DNA from: Vreelandella zhaodongensis
GTDB taxonomy: Bacteria > Pseudomonadota > Gammaproteobacteria > Pseudomonadales > Halomonadaceae
Assembly: GCF_013415115.1 (NCBI RefSeq)
Contig: NZ_JACCDD010000004.1
Location: forward strand, 248,001 to 312,000
Direction: 5' to 3'
Length of the DNA stretch: 64,000 nucleotides
In this document: piece by piece, positions 26,501-31,571 of the stretch
Layout: each line of letters starts with the position of its first letter
How positions within the stretch are numbered: position 1 is the stretch's first letter
The notes under the pieces: generated by a model
The model's input: only the letters and a program-made list of their open reading frames with translations
Told to the model about the DNA's origin: nothing
The model's database searches: none
Program-made: the position numbers and the translations under genes

Positions 26501-26945
26501 CCATTAACGCCGTGATATCGACCACCACGCGTCCACCTTCAAGCTCAACATCCGCTGCCGCCAGATAAATATGCTGGCCGTTATTCATCACCAAGGTGAG
26601 GCTGCCATTAGGCTGGCGAATGACATCATCAACGCCCTGCAGGTCATTAATGGCGACCATATCATCAGCCAATACCTGCTGCGCCATCAGCGGTAGTACT
26701 AGCGTCGAAGCCATTCCGCCGCGTTTTAACAATTTCTGGTTTTTCACCATCCAACGACGAACAAAAGCAAGACGTGCCTGTGGATCAGCCGGTATTTCTA
26801 TGCGTGCCACACCCTCTTGGGTGTCAGCGAACTCTTGCCAGTCGCCCTGGGAGCCCACTGAACTCACCCTGACGCCATTGAGCAAGTGGCCGTTCATCAC
26901 ACCAGGCTGGGTCGACTTAAGAATATCGGCTGATGATATCGCCAT
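20514..26945 (-). CDS. Giant repeat protein with adhesin-like N-terminus
   Basis: A protein of about 2143 residues. N-terminal features are an unusual leader-like region (MAISSADILKSTQPGVMNG), a beta-rich prefix with several QPNGSLTLVMNNGQ-type strands, and a hydrophobic segment PPWLYIGGGALALGAVAAGG followed by a run of about ten glycines (near residues 275-300), as in BapA/LapA-like surface proteins. A GYVIDGYIAGATVTR domain follows. From about residue 570 to 1960 come 11-12 diverged repeats of about 115 residues, each with a W-x-(V/I)-x-(D/S) motif, an L-x-NFxLG strand, a YTLxEAL helix and an NYxI end. No RTX nonapeptides or secretion genes are nearby. Start at 26945 follows ggaga. Surface adhesion is inferred. 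Confidence 0.75.
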   Translation of the reverse strand: MAISSADILKSTQPGVMNGHLLNGVRVSSVGSQGDWQEFADTQEGVARIEIPADPQARLAFVRRWMVKNQKLLKRGGMASTLVLPLMAQQVLADDMVAINDLQGVDDVIRQPNGSLTLVMNNGQHIYLAAADVELEGGRVVVDITALMEKLDAGSGLLVPLSQLPNVQTWELMPDGNVMITRADGSQLLVERGAVVQQGDLLLISPSSALQQGVAESTDFATLLFVPSASFSSPSASGREVSTAGTSASSAPVSSFGEIPPWLYIGGGALALGAVAAGGGGGGGGGGSEPSTISGYVIDGYIAGATVTRAVNANQVETDNSGFFSGLQGSGILTATGGVDIATGLPFNGVLRAPEDATVITPLTTMMVQLSSQFDINDATSQSVIKTALGLDERVDLLTSDPLGEDSASVELLVAGVKVAGLLAMADSAGISSSDALSLLANALNQANEAGRELTNQQMADALGLPSIAGQVKQALDAIDKAGADVSLDAYREGDSNPLRDAQQAVQNPNSDLSNTIDVRADLAYLTLQTAVNLAQNGDLPSQYLINPDQGFSAGTLGLTVAADRLALVEKILAGDYDVGTAPIELSDIYTWSIRASVEDVLVTGGLERPAVLGAERVTLTDETIRPDQFADLNTLDNFVLGSTVVPYTLEEALKTAEMPANYTLDPETPFVNNELSLREAAELIDETRLLTDRALNTGEDGLTREMLLNWTILDSFDNVMGASSADPQLNEARGISITEAVITPEQFKQLDALGSFELGATEVGYTLSEALEAAPLASNYIIDLDVPLNVGTVSVAQAASAFADVSRVLEGANNQPPLTLFQWAVSDSANAIIADINDGHIAGANPVTISDRAITVGEFDQLNTLENFQLGETVVGYTLAQAITADVLADNYEIAEQPPFNAGSVSVLEAEETLATVEDLLANAVNPQTPNADQLFNWIVFDTVDAILGAGDVAHLLRANAVNVSDGLITLAQHNALLELDSNYVRTGETVEYILSSAITADNNESLLNNYAINLEAIREAGEITVEGARDAYAQVVELVENAENSAELLENLPFSWVVVDNANTIIGDIADDHVTLADQVRVTNAGINQSQYERLAMLENFELASAVVRYTLEGALNADIELADNYQIETEAYTPGSLSVADASSELARVEDIIKSANNADGLDAGELFNWVINDTAEAILAAGQDASHIVRADELRVTDRTISVGEYNALLAIESDNGGYQRGDEQVEYTLEQAFTMGDDDVVANYIISTGALFAPQPLTAQAAINDLAAVRQLLDNAENTPNLSNVYTWSVLDSYANIQAQLRANLPDGLQLADTVQVTTPTLTAGQYERLDTTLNNFSLGDTTAVTYVDISDALRAEEADLLAPEGRFSLLDDTTALVETLTVSESADTLANIRTVLEAANGLANDDQTVQTLFDWTVSDTADNVIRVINQGHITLAGNVVITDDQITYAQYQSLITLGNYQYTDDPIEVLYTLEEALEVIDEEGVESLNKDPSDSSVGYRIADEELPVGTFTAADVKPLVDKALSALVNANAPTPAVNALLKWTVVDTATALLEAQAGTEFPLHITGAEQVSVNNDILAIADLQRLQRLDNFELGDTPVRFILTSNLTLNQIESIANSYEITPNSGELPNFSLTTVADAQARYQSVQAIVDGALNSRDVSVEVLQMWSITGARADDLLAASDEAWVTGATTTSLELGADELLTAEQYEAFVALGNVTLDSIEVGYSLQDAVAVVDAGEVLPASTEERPGSYQVLADQPFDASSLTVAEGEQLLATVASIMADANNAAALDRETLLNWVVEDSVQQLMDAIDSDVLLAASSVRVNTDEIGYQDFEVLSELENFDQTGLTVSYPLADLVQRFISGGSIPENYSLDTNQSAFFDAGLLDVRAAEELFDTASTLLDGAVNNDVPLSSLTSWVVQDTYSNIYTLNVAGNGGVPADFLVDDAASIVVIDDPLESDAEQDLNIAFTVNGYTHQPGAEAGGSVEQLSKTFTVDGQPDGSVMTITDFRVGDVPGADELRVGLTVEEFAALRGEGAGLVISEDVQTLDVNDAFAVFTTAEFENGVDWLDQLGLESGDVVYLLAGDGSTQEIADDALLQRVEALSNSAFNIDTLASFETINLGDFDNVNWNTNYNTIA

Positions 26946-27049
26946 TGAGCACTTCTCCACTTAAAGTTCACAGGCGCTTGGCGCCCTATTTTTGTGTCTG
27001 GTTGACGTTCATCGCCCACACGCCTGCACACACCCCGTTAATCAGGCGT

Positions 27050-27079
27050 ATTAGAAAAATAAGCTTAAGTATTCCACAA
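27050..27079 (-). promoter_or_regulatory. Possible sigma-70 promoter of the giant protein gene
   Basis: On the minus strand TTGTGG (27074-27079) and TCTAAT (27050-27055) are 18 bases apart, about 105 bases upstream of the chosen start. It is the best match seen in 26946-27234, which otherwise holds no gene. Confidence 0.3.
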
Positions 27080-27234
27080 AGAGGTACTAACCAAACCCTG
27101 AAAAAGGCTGGTTATATAGCGGTAACAGAGCATTAGACGCATCGCCACGACAAAAGCGCAGCCACAAGCAGGCAGTGAGAATAGCGGGAAGGGATAGCGG
27201 GATGAGCAGAAGCGGCAAATGACAAACAACAAAA

Positions 27235-27264
27235 AAGGGCTTAGCGATAAATCGCTAAGCCCTT
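27235..27264 (-). terminator. Original tRNA-Leu terminator, now left of the prophage
   Basis: On the minus strand an 11-bp perfect stem (13 with A-T ends) with a TTTA loop is followed by TTTTTT. It lies just downstream of the left att copy, where the 3' end of tRNA-Leu lay before integration, so it is best read as the native terminator of that tRNA gene. Confidence 0.8.
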
Positions 27265-27269
27265 AAATT

Positions 27270-27324
27270 TGGTGCCGGTGGCCAGACTCGAACTGGCACA
27301 CCCGTAAAGGCGGCGGATTTTGAA
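27270..27324 (-). repeat. attL, 55-bp copy of the tRNA-Leu 3' part
   Basis: Identical over 55 bases to 38589-38643. It holds the CCA end, acceptor, T-arm, variable arm and part of the anticodon arm of tRNA-Leu on the minus strand, and then diverges. It marks the left end of the prophage. Confidence 0.93.
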
Positions 27325-27553
27325 GCCTTTGCTTATTAGCACGTTACAGCACACTGCCCGTATTTTCTGGCTTCTCTGCCTTATCAACAGCCTGTTTTGA
27401 CCTGCTTTGGCATACAGCGATGGACACTTTTTTTCCACTTCCCTTAAGCCATGCCAAAACAAGTATTATCAAAAAAACTTATCCCCAACGCCCCAAAACC
27501 AAAATTTCCTTGGTAATCTTTCGTAACCGATATTCACTCAGGCATCATGGACG

Positions 27554-28045
27554 ATGAAAAAAACAGCGCTACTCGCGTTCTTATTTGCTCTTCCCGTTAC
27601 CGCTCACGCTGAACTATTCAAGTGTGTCGAGAATGGCCATACCACCTTTCAAGATTTCCCCTGTGCGAACGGCAATTCTGAAACAGTCGATACCAACAAC
27701 TTAACCATTATTGCTCCCCCAAGGGTTACCACACCCTCTCAACCTGCCCGATCTGCGACACCTCAGCTACGCCAACCCGCCTACAGCTCATCCAGCAGTA
27801 GCTACCAAACCAGCACCCAACGCCGTAACGCTGAAGTGCGTGCCCGCGCTCGCGGGGTGGTGATTCCTGGAATGTCTGAAAACCAGGCCATTAGCGTGTT
27901 GGGCAATCCAACCCGTATATCCAGTTACACCTACGGGGGAAATCTCTGCCGCCGTTTGTACTGGGATGGACGCCAGCGTTTTCAAAGCGGACGCCATACG
28001 GTCATTATCTGCAATGGTGAGGTTTCTAGTTATGCAAGAAGATAA
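27554..28045 (+). CDS. Exported DUF4124-type protein with BamE-like C-terminal part
   Basis: A 163-residue protein with a clear signal peptide (KKTALLAFLFALPVTAHA, cleavage before ELFKC). Next comes a DUF4124-like unit (LFKCVENGHTTFQDFPC, with two Cys), a Ser/Gln/Pro-rich linker (about 55-95), and a C-terminal segment VIPGMSENQAISVLGNPTRI...LYWDGRQRF that resembles the SmpA/OmlA (BamE) fold. It should be periplasmic. Lying just inside attL and outside the conserved phage modules, it looks like cargo rather than a phage function. Its role is unknown. Confidence 0.65.
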   Translation: MKKTALLAFLFALPVTAHAELFKCVENGHTTFQDFPCANGNSETVDTNNLTIIAPPRVTTPSQPARSATPQLRQPAYSSSSSSYQTSTQRRNAEVRARARGVVIPGMSENQAISVLGNPTRISSYTYGGNLCRRLYWDGRQRFQSGRHTVIICNGEVSSYARR

Positions 28046-28058
28046 CCTGACTTTAAAG

Positions 28059-28883
28059 CTACCTAACACCATATATAAATATTTTTAGCAAACGTCCATT
28101 TCCATCTACCAATTTTCTCACATCAATATTTATCTTATTATTTCTACGGTTTTTTGTATCGTCAAGAGATTTGCTTAACAACAATCCTTCAGAAAATGAC
28201 AAACCATCATCAGCCTCATATGAAACTGTTTTACGCTCTGAGTCTAAATAAATCCTTCCATGAGGAGAAAGAGTATTCATTTTAGTCACATTGCATGACA
28301 AATTCTCCTCTAAATCTAAAAGTCTTTCTTCTTTCAGATAAAGATAGCTATCCTCATTAAATAACAACAAGGGAGTCCTAGGCTTACCAACTTCAACTCT
28401 AACGTTCCTATCCGTAACTATAGGTCTATGCATTTCTTTTACTGGCTTTCTCACCGAGTCGTTGAGCGCGCTAATAAAAGGCTCATCTCTCACCAGCTTC
28501 TTTACTTTTCTATTTTTTGGAGAGTAGGCTTTACCAATGGCTTTAGCTCCAACATACTTTACAAAATCATAAAGCCCGTCATAAACAACTTTCGTCGCAA
28601 TAGCTTCAACGGGATGCTCTAGAACAACATTTATTACTTCAACAAAGCTTCCAGGCCTTGAAGCAGTACGGTATATTTTCGCTCCCTTTAAAGCTGTAGC
28701 CTTCCTTATAACCTCTTGATTAATATAAGCATGAGTTGTTATATGTAGCATTTTCGAAAAGCCATCCAAAGCCTCAATGCCATCATATAAATCGCTCACA
28801 TTACTATCGTATATTCCACCTTTAAAGGTGAGTTTAAATTGGATATCTATACTTCCTTGCGGAAATGGTTCCCTATTACTCAT
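28059..28883 (-). CDS. AT-rich prophage cargo protein of unknown function
   Basis: The 274-residue protein starts at 28883, where ATG follows an aaggggg site; the longer frame begins with TTG. No signal peptide or catalytic motif is visible. The N-terminal part, IDIQFKLTFKGGIYDSNVSDLYDGIEALDGF, followed by LHITTHAYIN and GAKIYRTASRPGSFVEV, resembles proteins I recall under the label DUF7946, seen in accessory regions; this is uncertain. The gene is much richer in A+T than the phage core and is transcribed against it, next to the repressor. That is typical of lysogenic-conversion genes, including defence against other phages. No function can be claimed. Confidence 0.55.
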   Translation of the reverse strand: MSNREPFPQGSIDIQFKLTFKGGIYDSNVSDLYDGIEALDGFSKMLHITTHAYINQEVIRKATALKGAKIYRTASRPGSFVEVINVVLEHPVEAIATKVVYDGLYDFVKYVGAKAIGKAYSPKNRKVKKLVRDEPFISALNDSVRKPVKEMHRPIVTDRNVRVEVGKPRTPLLLFNEDSYLYLKEERLLDLEENLSCNVTKMNTLSPHGRIYLDSERKTVSYEADDGLSFSEGLLLSKSLDDTKNRRNNKINIDVRKLVDGNGRLLKIFIYGVR

Positions 28884-28903
28884 CACATCCCCCTTTTTTA
28901 TCT

Positions 28904-28912
28904 TTATCCACA
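28904..28912 (+). promoter_or_regulatory. DnaA-box consensus
   Basis: TTATCCACA matches the DnaA-box consensus exactly; a one-mismatch copy (CTATTCACA) lies at 28935-28943. Both sit between the cargo gene start and the repressor gene end. Confidence 0.4.
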
Positions 28913-28953
28913 ACCCCTACCTCCCTGGAACCATCTATTCACAACCCGTTGCG

Positions 28954-29238
28954 CTAGTCGGTATCCGTCCCTGTTTGCTTCAACTCACGGCGAGCCCTCT
29001 CTATCTCGGGGCTTACTTGTCCGCACTCATCGTTAGTTTGGCCAGTCATTAACCAAAGCGTGTACTTCGGCCATTGCTTACAAATCGCCTCCAACATTTC
29101 ACCTTTGGGCGCTCTTCCTGCCTGCTCAATACTCTCAACAGTTTTTTTATTAAAACCAATTAGTTGCGCAAACTCTGTGCGGCCTGATGTCTCGGCCTCA
29201 CGAATTTCTCGCATTTTTTGGGCTAAATCACTGGACAT
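28954..29238 (-). CDS. XRE-type prophage repressor
   Basis: A 94-residue protein with a helix-turn-helix at about residues 20-45 (RTEFAQLIGFNKKTVESIEQAGRAP), followed by helices with CKQWPKYTLWLMTGQTND, as in small phage repressors. ATG at 29238 is preferred; the extension to 29277 would run into the operator palindrome. It faces away from the replication and structural genes, and the palindrome at 29272-29287 lies about 35 bases before its start. This suits a CI-like switch controlling rightward transcription and itself. Confidence 0.75.
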   Translation of the reverse strand: MSSDLAQKMREIREAETSGRTEFAQLIGFNKKTVESIEQAGRAPKGEMLEAICKQWPKYTLWLMTGQTNDECGQVSPEIERARRELKQTGTDTD

Positions 29239-29271
29239 ATACCAACTTCTTCGTATACTAATTTCATCGGA

Positions 29272-29287
29272 TACCAATTAATTGGTA
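29272..29287. promoter_or_regulatory. Palindromic operator of the prophage switch
   Basis: A perfect 16-bp palindrome, TACCAATTAATTGGTA, in the divergent region between repressor and the first rightward gene. A second inverted pair, GTACAC (29285-29290) and GTGTAC (about ten bases further right), adjoins it. Both are natural binding sites for the XRE repressor. Confidence 0.6.
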
Positions 29288-29365
29288 CACATGTTCTGAA
29301 GTGTACTGCATAAAGCAGTTCAGATTCTGAAGATAACACAACATGCCACAGCGAGCAGGTACAGC

Positions 29366-29575
29366 ATGGAAACGAGCAACACGCCCCACGTCCCAGCACC
29401 TCAAGTGCCCATCATGACGATAGAGCGTTTCTCAGAGCTAACTGGCCTTTCCCCCGACACTGTTCGCGGCCAGCTTAACCAAGGAAACCTCCCTCTTATT
29501 AAGGTGGGTCGTCGCCGTTTGGTAAATGTCGCGCTCTTTACCGCTGAGTGCCTGCAATCGGAGGATTGGAACTAA
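29366..29575 (+). CDS. Small helix-turn-helix protein (excisionase-like)
   Basis: A 69-residue protein whose core, MTIERFSELTGLSPDTVRGQLNQGNLP followed by KVGRRRLVNV, is the winged helix of MerR/AlpA/excisionase proteins. In filamentous prophages, a gene at this place usually acts as excisionase or as the antirepressor-type control protein. It is the first rightward gene from the operator, and its stop overlaps the next start as TAATG. Confidence 0.75.
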   Translation: METSNTPHVPAPQVPIMTIERFSELTGLSPDTVRGQLNQGNLPLIKVGRRRLVNVALFTAECLQSEDWN

Positions 29576-30243
29576 TGACCGTTCTAGCCCCTATCTCCTC
29601 GCTTGCGGCCTCCTTCACCCTGCTGGACACCGACATTCTCACTATCAGCACGCAAAAGCTCTTGCTGGACGGTGATCACACGCCCGACAACGTCACGCTT
29701 CACCAACATATCGCGCCTGCGGGTGGTTTCTGCTTTATCGATGTGCCTGCCGCTCACCTGTTCGCGCTAGACCTAGACGACAGCACCATTACCCGTGTCA
29801 GCGTGCTTAATAACGGCCACCGCTACGGCATCGTCTTTAAACACTACCACCACGCCCTGGCCTACCTCGCCAAGCACTACGGCCTTTCCCTGGCCGATCA
29901 CTGCGCCCCTGCAACCACCGATGCCTCCCCCTGTTCGTCGGTAATTGTTGTTCCTGCGCATCTATCCACACCCCCACGGCTAACGCGTCGCCCGTTATCC
30001 ACAACGGCCTTTAGCCCTTTCGGAGTTATGCACATGGCTAAAAAACAGCCCATCCGCGTGTTTCTCGACCAAGAGATTCACAGCCGTTACTTAATCCAGG
30101 CAGGCACCAACAGCCTCACTCCTTCGGCACTGGGGGAGCTTCTGATTGAGTACGGCATTACCCAGTTAGAACACGGCGATAAGGCACCGCTGAAAGCACC
30201 TGCCAGTGACGCCACCCCCGCTCCCTACGGAAACGGGGCATAA
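29575..30243 (+). CDS. Phage control-region protein, possibly two-part
   Basis: Starting at the ATG that overlaps the previous stop (with ggagg 10 bases upstream), the frame encodes 222 residues. The first about 150 residues resemble nothing I recognise. A Pro/Arg-rich stretch (PPRLTRRPLSTTAFSPFG) leads into a basic C-terminal part (AKKQPIRVFLDQEIHSRYLIQ, about 155-175) like a ribbon-helix-helix protein. An internal ATG at about 30030 with a cggag site could start that part as a separate product. The gene lies between the control gene and the ssDNA-binding protein gene. Confidence 0.5.
   Translation: MTVLAPISSLAASFTLLDTDILTISTQKLLLDGDHTPDNVTLHQHIAPAGGFCFIDVPAAHLFALDLDDSTITRVSVLNNGHRYGIVFKHYHHALAYLAKHYGLSLADHCAPATTDASPCSSVIVVPAHLSTPPRLTRRPLSTTAFSPFGVMHMAKKQPIRVFLDQEIHSRYLIQAGTNSLTPSALGELLIEYGITQLEHGDKAPLKAPASDATPAPYGNGA
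29995..30003 (+). promoter_or_regulatory. DnaA-box consensus
   Basis: A second exact TTATCCACA, with a one-mismatch copy (CTATCCACA) at 29962-29970. It falls inside the coding region of the control protein. Confidence 0.35.
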
Positions 30244-30601
30244 ACCTGTGTCCCCTGCCCGTCATCCGTCGCCCTTCGGTCGCACGGCTTCTAGAGCCCT
30301 CACCGGTGCGGCTGTCATACCCGAGGCACGAGCGGTTGACAGCCGTGCCGGGGTGGGCTGCCGTGCAAAACGACCGAAGGGCACGGATAGGGCGAAGGGG
30401 ACAACCCCCTGCCTCGATTCCAGAGCTTTGAGGGAGCGGGGCCAGCGGTGCCTCCACGGTAGGGACTATGCACGCGCCGCGACGTACTACGCCCAGGCTG
30501 AATACTGCCTATTAGTCGTCGACGGTATTACACCTGAAACCACTGAGCTAGCCATTCTCGCGGACTACTGCCTAACCCAGGCCGCCAGAACCCAACGCTA
30601 A
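30206..30601 (+). CDS. Small helical protein before the ssDNA-binding gene, start uncertain
   Basis: The frame gives 131 residues, but the first about 70 overlap both the previous gene and a large inverted-repeat structure and look non-coding (Pro/Arg-rich, no pattern). From about residue 72 the sequence RERGQRCLHGRDYARAATYYAQAEYCLL and ELAILADYCL looks like a real helical, TPR-like pair. No ATG precedes that part in frame; a TTG near 30427 or a GTG near 30351 might serve. It stops 18 bases before the next start. Confidence 0.4.
   Translation: MTPPPLPTETGHKPVSPARHPSPFGRTASRALTGAAVIPEARAVDSRAGVGCRAKRPKGTDRAKGTTPCLDSRALRERGQRCLHGRDYARAATYYAQAEYCLLVVDGITPETTELAILADYCLTQAARTQR
30271..30382. other. 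Long inverted repeat, candidate phage origin or packaging hairpin
   Basis: Outer arms of 12 bases are perfect complements (30271-30282 with 30371-30382). They continue as 7-base arms (30282-30288 with 30360-30366) past an AAAA bulge, and a separate inner 9-bp hairpin is present (30309-30317 with 30337-30345). Filamentous phages need such hairpins for the complementary-strand origin and for packaging. The position upstream of the ssDNA-binding gene supports a cis-acting role. Confidence 0.55.
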
Positions 30602-30619
30602 CGAAAAGGAAACACGACC

Positions 30620-30958
30620 ATGATCAACACTATTCAAGCCCACGTTATCGGCGCATCACGTTACAGCATGGATAACGGCGTTAAAGGCGCAAAAATCACC
30701 GTTATGCAGTCGGCTTCTGCTGACAACGAAAACGTCTTAGGCAACCAGGTCAGCGTTATGACCGCGCCTTATGAAATCTTCGACCAGCTCCACGCCTCAG
30801 CCCCCCACATGCCTTGCAGCATGGAACTTGATATTGAACTGCGCACCTCTGCCGCATCAGCGGGTGGCAAAACCACCATTCACGTTATTGCCGCCCGCAA
30901 ACCTAACGCCACTGGTAGCCCACAGCAGCAATCGTCTACTAACAGCGATAAAAAATAG
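30620..30958 (+). CDS. gV-like single-stranded DNA-binding protein
   Basis: A 112-residue beta-rich protein in the place of gene V: after the control genes and directly before the small coat genes. The body has alternating strands (IQAHVIGASRY, KITVMQSAS, CSMELDIELRTS, TTIHVIAARK) and a Gln/Ser-rich, hydrophilic tail, the pattern of inovirus ssDNA-binding proteins. It would coat the phage plus strand before extrusion and limit replication. aaagga precedes the ATG. The call rests on size, strand pattern and gene order. Confidence 0.7.
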   Translation: MINTIQAHVIGASRYSMDNGVKGAKITVMQSASADNENVLGNQVSVMTAPYEIFDQLHASAPHMPCSMELDIELRTSAASAGGKTTIHVIAARKPNATGSPQQQSSTNSDKK

Positions 30959-30969
30959 GATTTTGAGCC

Positions 30970-31068
30970 ATGGACACTAGTGAACTCTCTGGTCTGTGGC
31001 TCCTGGTTTATTGCGTCGGCCTCGTCTTGGCCTTCGGGATCGGCGCAATAAATGGGGGCCAACGATGA
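30970..31068 (+). CDS. Small single-helix phage protein (gVII-like)
   Basis: A 32-residue peptide, most of it one transmembrane helix (SGLWLLVYCVGLVLAFGIGAI). Its stop overlaps the next start (ATGA). Size and location before the major coat gene match the tip proteins pVII/pIX of Ff phages, which start assembly at the packaging signal. Confidence 0.65.
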   Translation: MDTSELSGLWLLVYCVGLVLAFGIGAINGGQR

Positions 31069-31181
31069 ACGATCCCAGCCTTACGTTTGTTGTTGGTTCT
31101 CTTTTCACGTCCTACGCCCTCGGTTGGGCTTTTGGGCACATCATTCTTACGTTGAAACGCTTTATGGAGTCTGTCTCATGA
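31065..31181 (+). CDS. Small single-helix phage protein (gIX-like)
   Basis: A 38-residue peptide with one transmembrane helix (LTFVVGSLFTSYALGWAFGHIIL) and a short basic tail. Overlaps its neighbours at both ends by four bases, showing translational coupling from ssDNA-binding gene to coat. Probably the second assembly-end minor coat protein. Confidence 0.65.
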   Translation: MNDPSLTFVVGSLFTSYALGWAFGHIILTLKRFMESVS

Positions 31182-31432
31182 CCCTTAACACCATCGCACA
31201 ACACGTTAAACACGCCGCTACCACCACACGCGGCAAAATCGCTGGCGGTGCTGCCCTGCTAATGGGTTCGGCAGCTGCTCACGCACAAACCACTGGTGCA
31301 GAAACTGCCTTTTCTGAAGTACAAGCAGCCGGTGCTGATATGGCCGGTTACGCATGGCCAGTAGTAGCTTCCATCACCGCTGCGCTGATCGGTATCAAGT
31401 TGTTTAAGAAGTTTGCTAACCGCGCTTCTTAA
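31178..31432 (+). CDS. Major coat protein (pVIII-like)
   Basis: An 84-residue precursor. The leader is basic and then hydrophobic (GKIAGGAALLMGSAAAHA), with cleavage expected after residue 36, giving a mature coat of 48 residues. The mature part has the pVIII design: an acidic N-terminus (TTGAETAFSEVQAAG), a hydrophobic helix (YAWPVVASITAALIGI) and a lysine-rich C-terminus (KLFKKFANRAS) that lines the DNA. A strong terminator stands 100 bases downstream, as in Ff phages, where it allows very high coat expression. Confidence 0.9.
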   Translation: MTLNTIAQHVKHAATTTRGKIAGGAALLMGSAAAHAQTTGAETAFSEVQAAGADMAGYAWPVVASITAALIGIKLFKKFANRAS

Positions 31433-31533
31433 TACCGCTCATTAACCCCAGATGGTTAGGCGCGTCGAATTAGGGAGCGGCTGGGGTTGCCGCGAGTCTG
31501 TTCGGCGTGCTCTAACCATCCAGGGATCAACCA

Positions 31534-31555
31534 AGGGGCAGAAACGCCCCTTTTT
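31534..31555 (+). terminator. Terminator after the major coat gene
   Basis: AGGGGC-AGAAAC-GCCCCT stem-loop followed by TTTT. It ends the highly expressed upstream block and lies 17 bases before the pIII start. Confidence 0.85.
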
Positions 31556-31571
31556 ATATAGCGAGGAAAAC

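Noticed and set aside
20514-26945. RTX-type toxin or type I-secreted haemolysin
   Set aside because: No GGxGxDxUx nonapeptides and no adjacent ABC exporter; only the N-terminal design resembles large adhesins.
27270-27324. A second complete tRNA-Leu gene
   Set aside because: Only the 3' 55 bases are present; the 5' acceptor strand, D-arm and half of the anticodon stem are missing.
31452-31571. N-terminal extension of the pIII frame to 31452
   Set aside because: The extension crosses the coat-gene terminator and paired arms; ATG at 31572 has a ribosome-binding site and starts a proper signal peptide.
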